A DNA stretch of 53,424 bases from Arthrobacter sp. Soil736. Lineage in GTDB: Bacteria; Actinomycetota; Actinomycetes; Actinomycetales; Micrococcaceae. The position numbers and the translations under genes are program-made. The notes beneath the pieces were generated by a model that searched no databases, had not been told where the DNA came from, and was given only the letters and a program-made list of their open reading frames with translations. The stretch is taken from contig NZ_LMSB01000007.1 in assembly GCF_001428005.1 (NCBI RefSeq), positions 113,285-166,708 of the forward strand. Direction: 5' to 3'. This document shows, piece by piece, positions 17,571 through 26,300 of the stretch; position 1 is the first letter of the stretch; every line of letters starts with the position of its first letter.

Positions 17571-17713
17571 GCGCTTCTCTCATCCAGACTTTAACTGTCG
17601 GTACCGGAATTTCACCGGTTCAACCGTCCGCCGGGCTTTCCTGGGAAAACGCCGGCTCGCGGGTCGCGGACTGTCACCGCCGGTTCGGACTTACACCGAC
17701 CCCGGAGCACGTA
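17571..17713 (-). promoter_or_regulatory. FMN riboswitch (RFN element)
   Basis: On the minus strand the conserved RFN core is plain: the block GGTGTAAGTCCGAACCGGCG, then GGTGACAGTCCGCGACCC, a variable GC stem, GAACCGGTGAAATTCCGG, TACCGACAGTTAAAGTCTGG and ATGAGAGAAG. The aptamer binds FMN and should reduce expression of ribD-E-B-A-H. Downstream hairpins at 17537–17553 (GACGTC arms) and 17495–17509 (GAGCC/GGCTC), the latter just before the ribosome site, are candidate parts of the expression platform. Confidence 0.93.
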
Positions 17714-17787
17714 ATGTGTGTTGCTATTGTGGCACAACCTTGCGGATGGTCCGGTTATTCCCGTCCATGAACTGTCACAGAATCCGT

Positions 17788-17826
17788 AACCTCGGCCCGC
17801 ACGGATATGGCTAGCGAGCCGAGGTT
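17788..17826. repeat. Inverted repeat between rpe and the rib leader
   Basis: AACCTCGGC (17788–17796) and GCCGAGGTT (17818–17826) form a perfect 9-bp inverted repeat with a 21-nt loop, between the rpe stop side and the start of the riboswitch. Could be an rpe read-in terminator remnant or a protein site near the rib promoter. Confidence 0.4.
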
Positions 17827-17847
17827 CCCCGTCGGGAGAGTTCCCGG

Positions 17848-18504
17848 TTAGACGGTTCCGGCCTTGCGCAGGCGGTCAATTGCCTCGGACGGGTCCGCTG
17901 CACCGTAAACGGCCGATCCGGCGACGAACACATTCGCGCCGGCCTCTGCGGCACGCAGGATGGTTTCCTCCGTGATGCCGCCGTCCACCTGGAGGGCAAC
18001 ATTGACTCCGGACCCCTCGATGGCGGCGCGCGCCCGGCGGATCTTCGGCAGCGTGAGGTCCAGGAACGCCTGTCCGCCGAAGCCGGGCTCCACCGTCATG
18101 ATCAGCAGCATGTCCAGCTCAGGGAGCATGTCCAGGAACGGCTCCACGGGCGTGGCGGGACGCAGGGCCATCCCGGCCTTCGACCCCCGTCCCCGCAGTT
18201 CCCTCGCCAGCTTGACCGGGGCGATCGAGGCCTCCGCATGGAACGTCACGGAAGCCACTCCGGCATCCGCGTAGCCCGGGGCCCAGCGGTCCGCATCGGC
18301 GATCATGAGGTGCACATCCAGGGGAACCGGGCTGACGGCCTGGATCCGCTGCACCACCGGGAGCCCGATGGTCAGGTTGGGGACAAACTGGTTGTCCATC
18401 ACGTCCACGTGCACCGAATCAGCGTTGCTGATTCTCTTCAGCTCGGCTTCAAGGTTCACGAAGTCGGCGGAGAGGATGCTCGGGTTGATGCAGCACTGCG
18501 GCAT
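17848..18504 (-). CDS. rpe: Ribulose-phosphate 3-epimerase
   Basis: Interconverts ribulose 5-phosphate and xylulose 5-phosphate; 218 aa TIM barrel. Motifs: [17 protein letters not shown] at the start, [16 protein letters not shown] with catalytic Asp and metal His, [34 protein letters not shown] and [12 protein letters not shown] with the second Asp. The ATG at 18504 (MPQCC) is preceded by AAAGGA at good distance; the longer in-frame start is rejected. Its substrate is also the RibB precursor, which suits the location before the rib operon. rsmB lies 28 nt upstream. Confidence 0.95.
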   Translation of the reverse strand: MPQCCINPSILSADFVNLEAELKRISNADSVHVDVMDNQFVPNLTIGLPVVQRIQAVSPVPLDVHLMIADADRWAPGYADAGVASVTFHAEASIAPVKLARELRGRGSKAGMALRPATPVEPFLDMLPELDMLLIMTVEPGFGGQAFLDLTLPKIRRARAAIEGSGVNVALQVDGGITEETILRAAEAGANVFVAGSAVYGAADPSEAIDRLRKAGTV

Positions 18505-18532
18505 GCGGGGTCCTTTCGCGGGGTGGGGAAGT

Positions 18533-20125
18533 TCAGGGCTTCTTGCGGATGAGTGCAAGGAACATGGCATCCGTGCGGTGAATGTGGGGCCACAGCTGGG
18601 CCGTGAGCTCGTGGCCGGCGTCAAGGTGCCCGGTCAGGCTGACAGCATCCAGCGCCCTTCCGGCGTCCAGCAGTTCGAGGTCGTCGCGCTTGCGCAGTGC
18701 ATCGGTGACCACCGCCGTGGTCTCGGCCGGGTGCGGTGAACACGTCACATAGGCCACAACCCCGCCGGGTTTCACCGCGTCCAGGGCCGACTTGAGCAGC
18801 TCCCGCTGCAGCGGTCCGAGATCGGCCAGGTCCTTGGGCGTGCGCCGCCACCGCGACTCGGGCCGGCGGCGCAGGGCGCCGAGTCCGGTGCAGGGTACGT
18901 CGACGAGCACGCGGTCGAACGCTTCCGGCTGTTCCTGGCCGACCTCCCGGCCGTCGCCTGTGCGCACCTTCCACACGCCGGACGGGACGGCGGACAGTGC
19001 CTGTCTGACCAGTTTGGCCCGGTGCGGGGCCGGTTCGTTGGCGAGCAGGGTGGCGCCGCGCTCATTGGCCAGCGCCCCGAGCAGGGCGGCCTTGCCTCCG
19101 GGGCCGGCGCACAGGTCCAGCCAGGCTTCGGCGGTCCCCTCCGGGCCGTTGCCTTCCGCGCCGCTGCCTTCCGTAGTGCTCAGCGGCAGCGCAGCCATGG
19201 CACGGGCCACGAGCTGGGAGCCGACGTCCTGGACGCGCGTGGTTCCTGCCCTGACCGAGGAAAGCCGGCCGAGGTCGCCGCCGCTGGACAGCGCGGAGCC
19301 TTCGACGAGTTCGCCGGGCGAGGCTCCGTTTTCGAGGGCTTCGTCCAGGCTTCCGAGCCCGGGAAGGGCCACGAGGTTGACTACCGGGGCAGCGTTGTCC
19401 GCCTCCAGGAGATCGTTGATTTCGGTGACCGGCCTGCCGTGGGCCACGAGGGACTGCCTGAAGGCACGCACGATCCACTCCGGATGGGCGTACCGGACCG
19501 AGGCCACCTTGGTTGGATCCTGCTCATCGCTGAGCAGCAATTCCAGCCATTCCTCCAGCGTGTGTGCGGAGACCTTGCGCAGCACGGCATTGATCAGGGC
19601 GGAAGGTCCGGCCCCGATCACGGCGCGGGCCAGGCCCACAGTCTGGTCGAGCGCAGCATGCGCCGGAACGCGCATGGCCAGCAACTGGTGCGTGCCAATG
19701 CGCAGCGCATCGAGGACGGCGGGGTCCAGCTGGTCCAGCGGCCGGTCCACGCATCGTGCCAGGACCGCGTCATACGTGCCTTGTCCCCGGAGGGCGCCAT
19801 AGCTCAGTTCCGTGGCGAAGCCGGCGTCGCGCTTGTCCAGGCCGTGGTGCCGGATCCTCGCCGGCAGGACAAGGTTGGCGTACGCGTCCTCGGCGGCCAC
19901 CGCACGCAGCACTTCGAAAGCGACCAACCGGGCCGGATCGGCGCGCCGGGTGCGCTGGGACGGCGCGTTCTCGGTGTAGCTGCGCTGCGGCCCGCGGTTG
20001 CGCTCCCGGCCCTGCGCGTTGCGCCGGCTGGCTCCGCCGCCCCGCTGGCCGCCGCCCTGGCCGCCCTGTCCCGCTCGCTGGGGCCCCCTGCCCCGGCCGC
20101 TGCCGCCTGTCCCGGACTCGCTCAT
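18533..20125 (-). CDS. rsmB: 16S rRNA (cytosine-967-C5) methyltransferase with Gly/Arg-rich N-terminal tail
   Basis: RsmB/Fmu/Sun-type enzyme of 530 aa: about 60 residues of low-complexity Gly, Arg and Gln, then a NusB-like RNA-binding domain ([24 protein letters not shown]) and a Rossmann methyltransferase. SAM-binding [35 protein letters not shown] with one catalytic Cys and [14 protein letters not shown] with the other are present. The disordered RGG-like tail is not part of the E. coli enzyme and may add RNA affinity. Start overlaps the fmt stop (ATGA). Confidence 0.93.
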   Translation of the reverse strand: MSESGTGGSGRGRGPQRAGQGGQGGGQRGGGASRRNAQGRERNRGPQRSYTENAPSQRTRRADPARLVAFEVLRAVAAEDAYANLVLPARIRHHGLDKRDAGFATELSYGALRGQGTYDAVLARCVDRPLDQLDPAVLDALRIGTHQLLAMRVPAHAALDQTVGLARAVIGAGPSALINAVLRKVSAHTLEEWLELLLSDEQDPTKVASVRYAHPEWIVRAFRQSLVAHGRPVTEINDLLEADNAAPVVNLVALPGLGSLDEALENGASPGELVEGSALSSGGDLGRLSSVRAGTTRVQDVGSQLVARAMAALPLSTTEGSGAEGNGPEGTAEAWLDLCAGPGGKAALLGALANERGATLLANEPAPHRAKLVRQALSAVPSGVWKVRTGDGREVGQEQPEAFDRVLVDVPCTGLGALRRRPESRWRRTPKDLADLGPLQRELLKSALDAVKPGGVVAYVTCSPHPAETTAVVTDALRKRDDLELLDAGRALDAVSLTGHLDAGHELTAQLWPHIHRTDAMFLALIRKKP

Positions 20126-21042
20126 TCGAACACCACGCTTTCAAGGGAAGCTTGTCCGCGGGCCCAGTCGGCCGCGGCCATCATTTTCTTGCCCGCAGGC
20201 TGGACCCGGGTCAGCTCGACGGGGTGCGAGCCGGTTCCCACCAGCACGCTCCTTCCGTCCAGCGCGAGTGTGCCCGGCACCCGCGCGGCAGCCTCGGGCC
20301 GCAGCAGCACCGGCTCAAGTTTCAGGCGCTGGCCGTCGAAGGTGGTCCATGCCCCCGGCTCCGGCGTGACGCCCCGGGCGCGCCGGCCGACGGAAAGGGC
20401 CGGTTCCGACCAGTCGATCCGGCCGTCGTCGATGGTCAGCTTGGGGGCGAGGGTAACCTCGCCATGCTGCGGCCGCGGGGAGGCCGCGCCCGACTCGACA
20501 GCGGACAGTGTCTGGGCCAGCAGCACGGCGCCGCTGTGCGAGAGCCGCTCCAGCAGCCCACCGGACGTGTCGTCGGGGCGGACGGGTTCGGTCAGCGTGC
20601 CGATCACCGGGCCGGTATCCAGCCCCTCCTCCAGGAGGAAGGTCACCGCTCCGGTGACGTCGTCGCCGGCAATGACAGAGCGCTGCACGGGTGCAGCACC
20701 GCGCCAGGCCGGCAGCAGCGAAAAATGCAGGTTGATCCAACCATGCTGGGGAATGTCGAGGGCAGCACGCGGCACAAGTCCGCCGTACGCCACGATGGCG
20801 GCCACGTCCGGACGGACTGCCGCAATCCTGGCGGTGACGGCGTCGTCCACACGCGCGGCGTGTATGACTTCGAGTCCGAGCTCGGCGGCACGTGCCGCAA
20901 CGGGCGACGGCGTGAGCACGCGTTTGCGCCCGATCGGCGCGTCCGGCCGGGTCAGCACCGCGACGACGTCGAAGCCGGCGGCGACCAGCGCATCAAGGGA
21001 CGGTACGGCTACTGCCGGCGTTCCCGCGAAGAGGACCCTCAT
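20122..21042 (-). CDS. fmt: Methionyl-tRNA formyltransferase
   Basis: Formylates initiator Met-tRNA using 10-formyltetrahydrofolate; 306 aa. N-terminal MRVLFAGTPAVAVPSLDALV, the folate site with INLHFSLLPAWRGAAPVQRSVIAGD and TGAVTFLLEEGLDTGPVIG, then a smaller C-terminal OB-like tRNA domain. It is coupled to def upstream and rsmB downstream through ATGA overlaps, the standard def–fmt–rsmB set. Confidence 0.96.
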   Translation of the reverse strand: MRVLFAGTPAVAVPSLDALVAAGFDVVAVLTRPDAPIGRKRVLTPSPVAARAAELGLEVIHAARVDDAVTARIAAVRPDVAAIVAYGGLVPRAALDIPQHGWINLHFSLLPAWRGAAPVQRSVIAGDDVTGAVTFLLEEGLDTGPVIGTLTEPVRPDDTSGGLLERLSHSGAVLLAQTLSAVESGAASPRPQHGEVTLAPKLTIDDGRIDWSEPALSVGRRARGVTPEPGAWTTFDGQRLKLEPVLLRPEAAARVPGTLALDGRSVLVGTGSHPVELTRVQPAGKKMMAAADWARGQASLESVVFE

Positions 21043-21611
21043 CCGGCAGCGCCAAAGCTGCCGCCGCCGAAACTGGAGCCGACTGTCTTGGCGCGCTTCG
21101 CCGTCGTCCGTTCCGTGATGGAGTCGTAGTTGGCGTTGCGGATGGAGCGCAGCGCTGCCTTGCGGTCCTCGCCCTCAAGGCGGTCCGTGTACAGAATGCC
21201 GTCAAGGTGATCGGTTTCGTGCTGGAAGCAGCGGGCCAGCATTCCCTCTGCCTCCACGGAGACGGGGTTTCCGTTGACGTCCACCCCGGTGACGCGCGTG
21301 GCGCGGTAGCGGCGGACGGGGAAGCCGAGGCCCGGGATGGACAGGCAGCCCTCCATTTCGTCAGGCTGGAAGTCGTCGCTGTTTTCCAGCACCGGGTTGA
21401 TGACGTGGCCCTCAACGCCGCCGATCCGGTAGGTGAACACCCTGAGGCTGACGCCGACCTGGGGCGCGGCCAGGCCGGCGCCTTCCACGTCTTCCATGGT
21501 TTCGGTCATGTCGGCAACGAGCCTGACAAGCTCCGGCCCGAATTCCGTGACAGGGTCGGCAACCGTGCGCAGCACGGGGTCGCCGATGATACGGATATTC
21601 AGAATTGCCAT
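21039..21611 (-). CDS. def: Peptide deformylase
   Basis: Removes the formyl group from nascent proteins; 190 aa. The three family motifs are intact: GAGLAAPQVG, EGCLSIPG with the metal Cys, and QHETDHLDG with the HExxH zinc/iron site. The C-terminal 15 residues are Gly/Ser rich and unlike the core. First gene of the def–fmt–rsmB–rpe string. Confidence 0.96.
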   Translation of the reverse strand: MAILNIRIIGDPVLRTVADPVTEFGPELVRLVADMTETMEDVEGAGLAAPQVGVSLRVFTYRIGGVEGHVINPVLENSDDFQPDEMEGCLSIPGLGFPVRRYRATRVTGVDVNGNPVSVEAEGMLARCFQHETDHLDGILYTDRLEGEDRKAALRSIRNANYDSITERTTAKRAKTVGSSFGGGSFGAAG

Positions 21612-21697
21612 GTGCAGTCATTTCCTCACGGTGGGCGTTAACGGATCCTGTCCAGTTTAGTTGCTGCGGCCGGAACCGGCGCCGCCCGGACCGCGGC

Positions 21698-22543
21698 TCA
21701 GGCGAACACTGGCGGTGCCACCGGCAGCAGCGCAGGTCCTGCACTGACCGTGTCCGCAGACATCTCCCACACGCGGCGCAGCGCGCAGAATTTCCACCAG
21801 TGGTGCCGCAGCACGTCCGGATTCGCCCTCACCGGGCGCACTTCAGTTTCGCCGATGGCGACGGCGAGCAGCACGGGAGAATCACCGTGCCGCCAGGGTT
21901 CCCACTCCCCCGCCACGGCATCCACGAGGCTTTCCTCAGCCTTCATGCCTGCGACGAGCTGCATGACCACTTTGTCGTCCAGCGGTTTGACCTGGCCGTC
22001 GCGGGTGGTTCCTTTGGTCTTGTAGTCAATGAGGCAGGTCCGCCCGTTGATCCGCGCCACGAGATCCAGCGTTCCGGCGTACCCCACCGTCTTGTTCCAC
22101 ACCGTAATCTCCGGCGCCAACGGTTCGACCCGGAACAGCTCCCACCATTCGTCGAAACGGGCCGCGAAGGCCTCTTCACCGTTGGACGCCAGGGCTTCCC
22201 GCGTTTCCTTCATCCGGTGGGTCCGGCCCAGGGCACGCAGCGCAACCTGTTCGCAGTAGTTGTGGACGCGGTCCCCGCGCTGGGCTGCTTCGTCGCGGTA
22301 GGCCTCGGCTGCCTTGGCTGCACGGTTCACGGCCTGCCGGACCTTTGCCGGGCTGCCCAGGATTTCAGGAAGCGACGGATCCTTGGCGAGACTGCTGGCG
22401 CCCATGTAGCCGAACCATCCGTCCAGCCCGTGGGGCTGCTGGCCGATGACTGTGGTGATGGACGGAACCGAGAACGCTTCCGTGGTGGAGCGCGCGTACA
22501 TCCGGCCGTATTCCGTGGCGTGGGCGAGGAGTGGATCAGTCAT
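21698..22543 (-). CDS. PD-(D/E)XK (RecB-like) nuclease-family protein
   Basis: 281 aa, probably a RecB/Cas4-like nuclease fold. The core reads EITVWNKTVGYAGTLDLVARI followed by RTCLIDYKTKG, giving the E–(x)–D–(D/E)xK pattern with GTLD Asp and DYKT Lys. Typical lengths for such actinobacterial proteins are 250–300 aa. No helicase partner, cas genes or phage genes are adjacent; it sits between def and a tRNA gene. A DNA-repair or DNA-processing role is inferred from fold only. Confidence 0.65.
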   Translation of the reverse strand: MTDPLLAHATEYGRMYARSTTEAFSVPSITTVIGQQPHGLDGWFGYMGASSLAKDPSLPEILGSPAKVRQAVNRAAKAAEAYRDEAAQRGDRVHNYCEQVALRALGRTHRMKETREALASNGEEAFAARFDEWWELFRVEPLAPEITVWNKTVGYAGTLDLVARINGRTCLIDYKTKGTTRDGQVKPLDDKVVMQLVAGMKAEESLVDAVAGEWEPWRHGDSPVLLAVAIGETEVRPVRANPDVLRHHWWKFCALRRVWEMSADTVSAGPALLPVAPPVFA

Positions 22544-22585
22544 GGCAAAACTCTTTCACGGGGGGCTGACAATAAGTCCGGAAAC

Positions 22586-22628
22586 AGAAAAGTCCGCTCC
22601 GCCGGGTTTTATCCCGGGCGGAACGGAC
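22586..22628 (-). terminator. Rho-independent terminator after tRNA-Val(CAC)
   Basis: On the minus strand GTCCGTTCCGCCCGGG pairs with CCCGGCGGAGCGGAC around an ATAAAA loop, followed by TTTTCT. It lies ten bases past the tRNA 3' end. Confidence 0.85.
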
Positions 22629-22638
22629 CATTCATCGG

Positions 22639-22710
22639 TGGGCGATACTGGGTTCGAACCAGTGACCTCTTCGGTGTGAACGAAGCGCGCTACCACTGCG
22701 CCAATCGCCC
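22639..22710 (-). tRNA. tRNA-Val (anticodon CAC)
   Basis: 72-nt cloverleaf: acceptor GGGCGAT/ATCGCCC, D arm with GGCGCAGTGGTAGC, anticodon stem CTTCG/CGAAG around TTCACAC, T arm GGTTCGAACC. CCA is not encoded. It differs from the two plus-strand Val(GAC) genes mainly in the anticodon arm. Confidence 0.95.
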
Positions 22711-22984
22711 CGATGCATTTGAATGCTAGCCGACGATGCGGGGTTTTCGGAAATCGGGCCTCCCGGGCATGGAACCCGCAGGGAAGGCCGGGTCCACGCC
22801 GGACTCCCTGGCCTGCGGAATTACAGGTCTGTAATTCGAAAATTTCCCTAGAATTCAAGGAAGTAAGGGGGTGTGCGTGACCGCGTCATGCCCCGATTTG
22901 GAGATTCCCTGAACCTCCTATAGAGTTTTTACTCGTTGGAACGCGAGGAAATGCCGATCACGGCAAGGAATCAGCGCTCCGAAT
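22711..22984. promoter_or_regulatory. Intergenic region between opposed tRNA genes
   Basis: No gene seen in 274 nt. It holds a 20-nt palindrome at 22818–22837 in an A/T-rich patch, and a likely promoter for the plus-strand tRNA cluster: TTTGGA (22897–22902), 16 nt, TATAGA (22919–22924). Confidence 0.5.
22818..22837. promoter_or_regulatory. Palindromic candidate operator
   Basis: GAATTACAGGTCTGTAATTC: two perfect 9-bp arms around GT. It is unusually A/T rich for this genome and has no associated coding gene; flanked by tRNA genes only. Confidence 0.45.
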
Positions 22985-23057
<73 letters not shown>

Positions 23058-23104
23058 CGCAGGACACTGTCACGGCAAAGATTCCTTGGAATCGACGCTT
23101 ACAC

Positions 23105-23175
23105 GGTGGGTTGGCCGAGAGGCGAGGCAGCGGCCTGCAAAGCCGTATACACGGGTTCGAATCCCGTACCCACCT
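23105..23175 (+). tRNA. tRNA-Cys (anticodon GCA)
   Basis: 71 nt: acceptor GGTGGGT/ACCCACC, anticodon loop CTGCAAA between CGGC and GCCG, T arm GGGTTCGAATCCC. Confidence 0.97.
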
Positions 23176-23213
23176 CGGTGAAAACCATGGTTTCCGGTCT
23201 GACCGGATGCGAT

Positions 23214-23285
23214 GGGCGATTGGCGCAGCGGTAGCGCGCTTCCCTGACACGGAAGAGGTCACTGGTTCGATCCCAGTATCGCCCA
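23214..23285 (+). tRNA. tRNA-Val (anticodon GAC), copy 1
   Basis: 72 nt: acceptor GGGCGAT/ATCGCCC, anticodon loop CTGACAC between CTTCC and GGAAG. CCA follows in the DNA at 23286–23288, unlike the second copy. Confidence 0.97.
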
Positions 23286-23345
23286 CCAGAGCAAGGCAAC
23301 TTGCTTGTTGTTGAACGTCCGGCCATGCCGGTACGGACATCATGC

Positions 23346-23418
<73 letters not shown>

Positions 23419-23469
23419 CTCTTGATCCTTCGGGATCCGAACCCAGGATTCAGCCGGTCTTCCGGTTCC

Positions 23470-23541
23470 GGGCGATTGGCGCAGCGGTAGCGCGCTTCCC
23501 TGACACGGAAGAGGTCACTGGTTCGATCCCAGTATCGCCCA
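23470..23541 (+). tRNA. tRNA-Val (anticodon GAC), copy 2
   Basis: 72 nt, identical to 23214–23285 over the tRNA body, but without encoded CCA. Last gene of the cluster; a strong terminator follows. Confidence 0.97.
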
Positions 23542-23548
23542 CGATTGA

Positions 23549-23575
23549 AGCAGCTCCCCGGAGCTGCTTTTTTCT
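23549..23575 (+). terminator. Rho-independent terminator of the tRNA cluster
   Basis: AAGCAGCTCC and GAGCTGCTT pair around CCG and are followed by a run of T; a classical intrinsic terminator. Confidence 0.92.
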
Positions 23576-23688
23576 TGCCCTCACACCGTTTGACAATTTC
23601 TGTCAATAGATCCTTGGCAGCCACCGCCCCGGCAGCTAGGATCGAATGCGGAGGAGCGAACTGGCTCCGCGATTGAAGGGAGGTGCTC

Positions 23689-23928
23689 GTGGGACTGATT
23701 GACGATCTGAAGGGCAAAGCTCAGGGTCTGATCCGCGGCAACGAGCAGGCCATCAAGGACGGCATCGAAAAAGCGGGCGACTTTGTCGACTCGAAGACAG
23801 GCGGCAAGTATGCCGGCCATGTAGATAAGGTCCAGGATGGCGCTTCCACCTTCGTTGACGACGCAGACGGAACGCCCAACCAGGCTCCGGCGGGCCAGGT
23901 AGTGCCGCCGGACGAGAAGGCTCCGTAA
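23689..23928 (+). CDS. MT0933-type antitoxin-like small protein (orphan)
   Basis: A 79-aa acidic, helical protein: GLIDDLKGKAQGLIRGNEQ, then AIKDGIEKAGDFVDSKTGG and KYAGHVDKVQDGASTFVDD, matching the actinobacterial family named after MT0933/Rv0909 (type II antitoxin). The GTG at 23689 is preferred to that at 23683 because GGGAGG lies five bases before it. No neighbouring gene resembles the SRPBCC-type toxin partner: tRNAs lie upstream and zapE is on the other strand. Many family members are solitary, so an antitoxin role is not shown here. Confidence 0.75.
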   Translation: MGLIDDLKGKAQGLIRGNEQAIKDGIEKAGDFVDSKTGGKYAGHVDKVQDGASTFVDDADGTPNQAPAGQVVPPDEKAP

Positions 23929-23966
23929 CCAGGATTTGCCCGGGCTCTGCCCAGACACGTCAACCG

Positions 23967-23999
23967 GGTGCCGGTCGGCCGAGAGGCGGCGCCGGCACC
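23967..23999 (+). terminator. Hairpin after the small antitoxin-like gene
   Basis: GGTGCCGG and CCGGCACC pair around a GC-rich inner part, followed by TTTGG. Between convergent genes, so it may also end zapE transcription. Confidence 0.6.
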
Positions 24000-24051
24000 T
24001 TTGGCGTTTAAAGTCCTGCCTTAACGCCCGGGAATACCGCGGAAGACTTTC

Positions 24052-25089
24052 CTAGGACGGCTCGTGATTCTGGCCTTCACGGGCCAGTGCCGTCAGGCGG
24101 GAGACTGCCCGGAAGTACTTCTTCATGTAGCCGCCGGTCATCATTTCATGCGTGAAGAGCTGGTCGAACGGCACGCCGCTGGCCAGGATCGGAACGTCCT
24201 TGTCGTACAGCCGGTCCGCCAGCACCACGAACCTCAGCGCCACGGCCTGTTCGGTAATGGTCTCCACATCGCGCCAGACAACGCCGTCCACGCCGTCGAT
24301 GAGTTTCCGGTAGCGGCTCGGGTGGACGCCTGCCAGGTGGGCGATCAGGGTCTTGAAGTCGTCCTCCGCAACTGTCTGGCCGTCGAACTCCGCCTTCATG
24401 TGGGCGTGAAGTTCGCTGTTCCGCAGGGGCAGCGGGGCCGCGGGCAGGCCACGGTGCCGGAAGTCCTCGCCGTCGATCCTGATGACATCGAACTGGTCGG
24501 CCAGGACCTGGATCTCCCGCTGGAAGTCGACCGCGGCGAAGCGGCCGTCGCCCAGGGACCCGGGCAGCGTGTTGGAGGTGGCAGCGAGTTTGACGCCGGC
24601 GTCGGCGAGTTCGCGCATGAGCCGGGACATCAGGACGGTGTCGCCCGGGTCATCCAGCTCGAACTCATCGATGCAGACAAGCTTGTACGAACTCAGCGCC
24701 TCAACGGTTTTCCGGAAGGACAGCGCTCCCACCAGGTTGGTGTACTCCACGAACGTGCCGAAGGCCTTGGGGCCGGGCGCCGCGTGCCACAGCGAGGCGA
24801 GGAGGTGGGTTTTCCCGACGCCGAAACCACCGTCGAGGTAAATGCCGGCCCGCGATGTGTCCTTCTTGGCGAAGAGCCGTTTGAACAGTCCCGCCCCGTC
24901 TCCCGCGCCAACACCGCCGGCAAAAGCCTCGAGGGCATGGACGGCCGCTGCCTGGCTCGGCTGCGAATGATCGGGCCGGTAGCTTGCGAAGGACACCTTC
25001 CCGAACCTTGGTGACGGGTAGAAACCTTTGAGGAGCTCATCCACCGACACCGCCGGTGTCCGGGTGGCAAGCTTTTCAATCTGTACCAA
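24052..25089 (-). CDS. zapE: Cell division ATPase ZapE (AFG1-like)
   Basis: AAA+ ATPase of about 345 aa. Walker A is GIYLDGGFGVGKTHLLASL, Walker B LVCIDEFELDDPGDT, and the family stretch FVEYTNLVGALSF and ATSNTLPGSLGDGRF (sensor 1) follow. ZapE/AFG1 proteins associate with the division ring in proteobacteria and with membrane quality control in mitochondria; the actinobacterial role is not settled. The TTG at 25089 gives the family N-terminus (VQIEKLATRTPAVSVDELLKGF); an ATG at 25221 would add 44 unrelated residues, so I take the shorter form though its ribosome site is weak. Confidence 0.85.
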   Translation of the reverse strand: MVQIEKLATRTPAVSVDELLKGFYPSPRFGKVSFASYRPDHSQPSQAAAVHALEAFAGGVGAGDGAGLFKRLFAKKDTSRAGIYLDGGFGVGKTHLLASLWHAAPGPKAFGTFVEYTNLVGALSFRKTVEALSSYKLVCIDEFELDDPGDTVLMSRLMRELADAGVKLAATSNTLPGSLGDGRFAAVDFQREIQVLADQFDVIRIDGEDFRHRGLPAAPLPLRNSELHAHMKAEFDGQTVAEDDFKTLIAHLAGVHPSRYRKLIDGVDGVVWRDVETITEQAVALRFVVLADRLYDKDVPILASGVPFDQLFTHEMMTGGYMKKYFRAVSRLTALAREGQNHEPS

Positions 25090-25238
25090 GGTGGTCCGTT
25101 CTGCTGGTGACTTGTCCCCAGACAGGATACCGGCATTGACGGCGCCGCCCCGATGTGAGAGCGCCGGCCGTCCCCCGCCGTGACCAAGCGCACATTTCGC
25201 CCTGTTAACGAGGGGGAGCATTCACCGCAGGCCGTGGC

Positions 25239-25326
25239 TAGGGTTGAGGCAGTGACCGACCGGCTCTTACGGCGGTCCGACGTGACCGTTTCAGTGAAAG
25301 GCCATACGAATGTCCTACCCAGTTGA
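25239..25326 (+). promoter_or_regulatory. sseA leader with possible leaderless upstream ORF
   Basis: TAGGGT (25239–25244) stands seven bases before a GTG at 25252, which opens a 24-codon ORF ([20 protein letters not shown]…) containing a rare TTA codon and ending at 25326, 17 bases inside the sulfurtransferase gene in another frame. It has no Cys codons, so a cysteine attenuator is unlikely. Translation would interfere with sseA initiation; not demonstrated. Confidence 0.35.
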
Positions 25327-26230
25327 ACAGAACGAGAAGTTCACCTCCTACGCCCACCCGGAGCGGCTCGTCTCCACGGAGTGGCTCGCCGCCGCCATCG
25401 AGGGCGGTGCGCTCGGCAACGGAAAGCTCGTGGTGGTGGAATCCGACGAGGACGTCCTGCTGTACGAGACCGGACACATCCCGGGCGCGGTCAAGGTGGA
25501 CTGGCATACGGACCTGAACGACGAAGTGACCCGGGACTACGTGGACGGCAACGCTTTTGCCGCCCTGGCAGCGGCCAAGGGCATTTCCCGCGACACCACC
25601 GTGGTGATCTATGGGGACAAGTCCAACTGGTGGGCCGCCTACGCCCTCTGGGTGTTCACCCTCTTCGGCCACGAGGACGTCAGGCTGCTCGACGGCGGGC
25701 GGGACAAATGGATCGCCGAAGGCCGCGAGCTGACAACCGACATTCCGGCGCCGGCGGCCGGTGACTATCCCGTCGTCGAACGCAATGACGCACCCATCCG
25801 CGCGTTCAAGGACGATGTCTTCGCACACTTTGGCAAGCCACTCATCGATGTCCGCTCCCCCGAGGAGTACACGGGCCAGCGCACGCACATGCCCGCCTAC
25901 CCCGAGGAGGGCGCCCTCCGCGGCGGCCACATCCCCACGGCGGCGTCGATCCCTTGGGCACGTGCGGCAGCGGAGGACGGCACCTACCGCACCCGGCCCG
26001 AGCTTGAGGCGCTCTACCTCGAGGAAGCCGGACTGGCTGAAGGGGACGACGTCGTGGCCTACTGCCGCATCGGCGAACGCTCAAGCCACACGTGGTTTGC
26101 GCTGAAGTACCTGCTCGGATTCGAGACGGTCCGCAATTATGACGGTTCCTGGACGGAGTGGGGCAACGCCGTACGCGTGCCGATCGTCAAGGGAGCCGAG
26201 CGCGGATCCGTTCCGGCTGCCGCCAGGTAA
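25310..26230 (+). CDS. sseA: Thiosulfate/3-mercaptopyruvate sulfurtransferase (rhodanese)
   Basis: Two-domain rhodanese of 306 aa. The first, inactive domain has [17 protein letters not shown] and [20 protein letters not shown]; the second has [12 protein letters not shown] and the persulfide loop [12 protein letters not shown] with the active Cys near residue 254. AAAGG precedes the ATG. The next gene is a SufE-type sulfur acceptor; the same pair is seen in mycobacteria (sseA and its neighbour), so the persulfide may be passed on for cofactor or Fe–S use. The donor substrate is not defined. Confidence 0.92.
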   Translation: MSYPVEQNEKFTSYAHPERLVSTEWLAAAIEGGALGNGKLVVVESDEDVLLYETGHIPGAVKVDWHTDLNDEVTRDYVDGNAFAALAAAKGISRDTTVVIYGDKSNWWAAYALWVFTLFGHEDVRLLDGGRDKWIAEGRELTTDIPAPAAGDYPVVERNDAPIRAFKDDVFAHFGKPLIDVRSPEEYTGQRTHMPAYPEEGALRGGHIPTAASIPWARAAAEDGTYRTRPELEALYLEEAGLAEGDDVVAYCRIGERSSHTWFALKYLLGFETVRNYDGSWTEWGNAVRVPIVKGAERGSVPAAAR

Positions 26231-26287
26231 GCACCTTTAAGACAGGTAAGCAGCCGTAAGAAAAGGCCGCTGCGGGGCAAATCTGCG

Positions 26288-26293
26288 TAAGCT
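26288..26293 (+). promoter_or_regulatory. -10 box of SufE gene
   Basis: TAAGCT ends seven bases before the ATG at 26301. The intervening GGAAGGG could also serve as ribosome site, so the gene may have both its own near-leaderless transcript and read-through from sseA. Confidence 0.45.
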
Positions 26294-26300
26294 GGAAGGG

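Noticed and set aside
19022..21118. Plus-strand open frame of 698 codons
   Set aside because: Antisense to rsmB and fmt; low-complexity translation with no family resemblance.
21698..22543. Cas4 or phage exonuclease system
   Set aside because: The protein has a PD-(D/E)XK core, but there are no cas genes, CRISPR repeats or phage genes around it.
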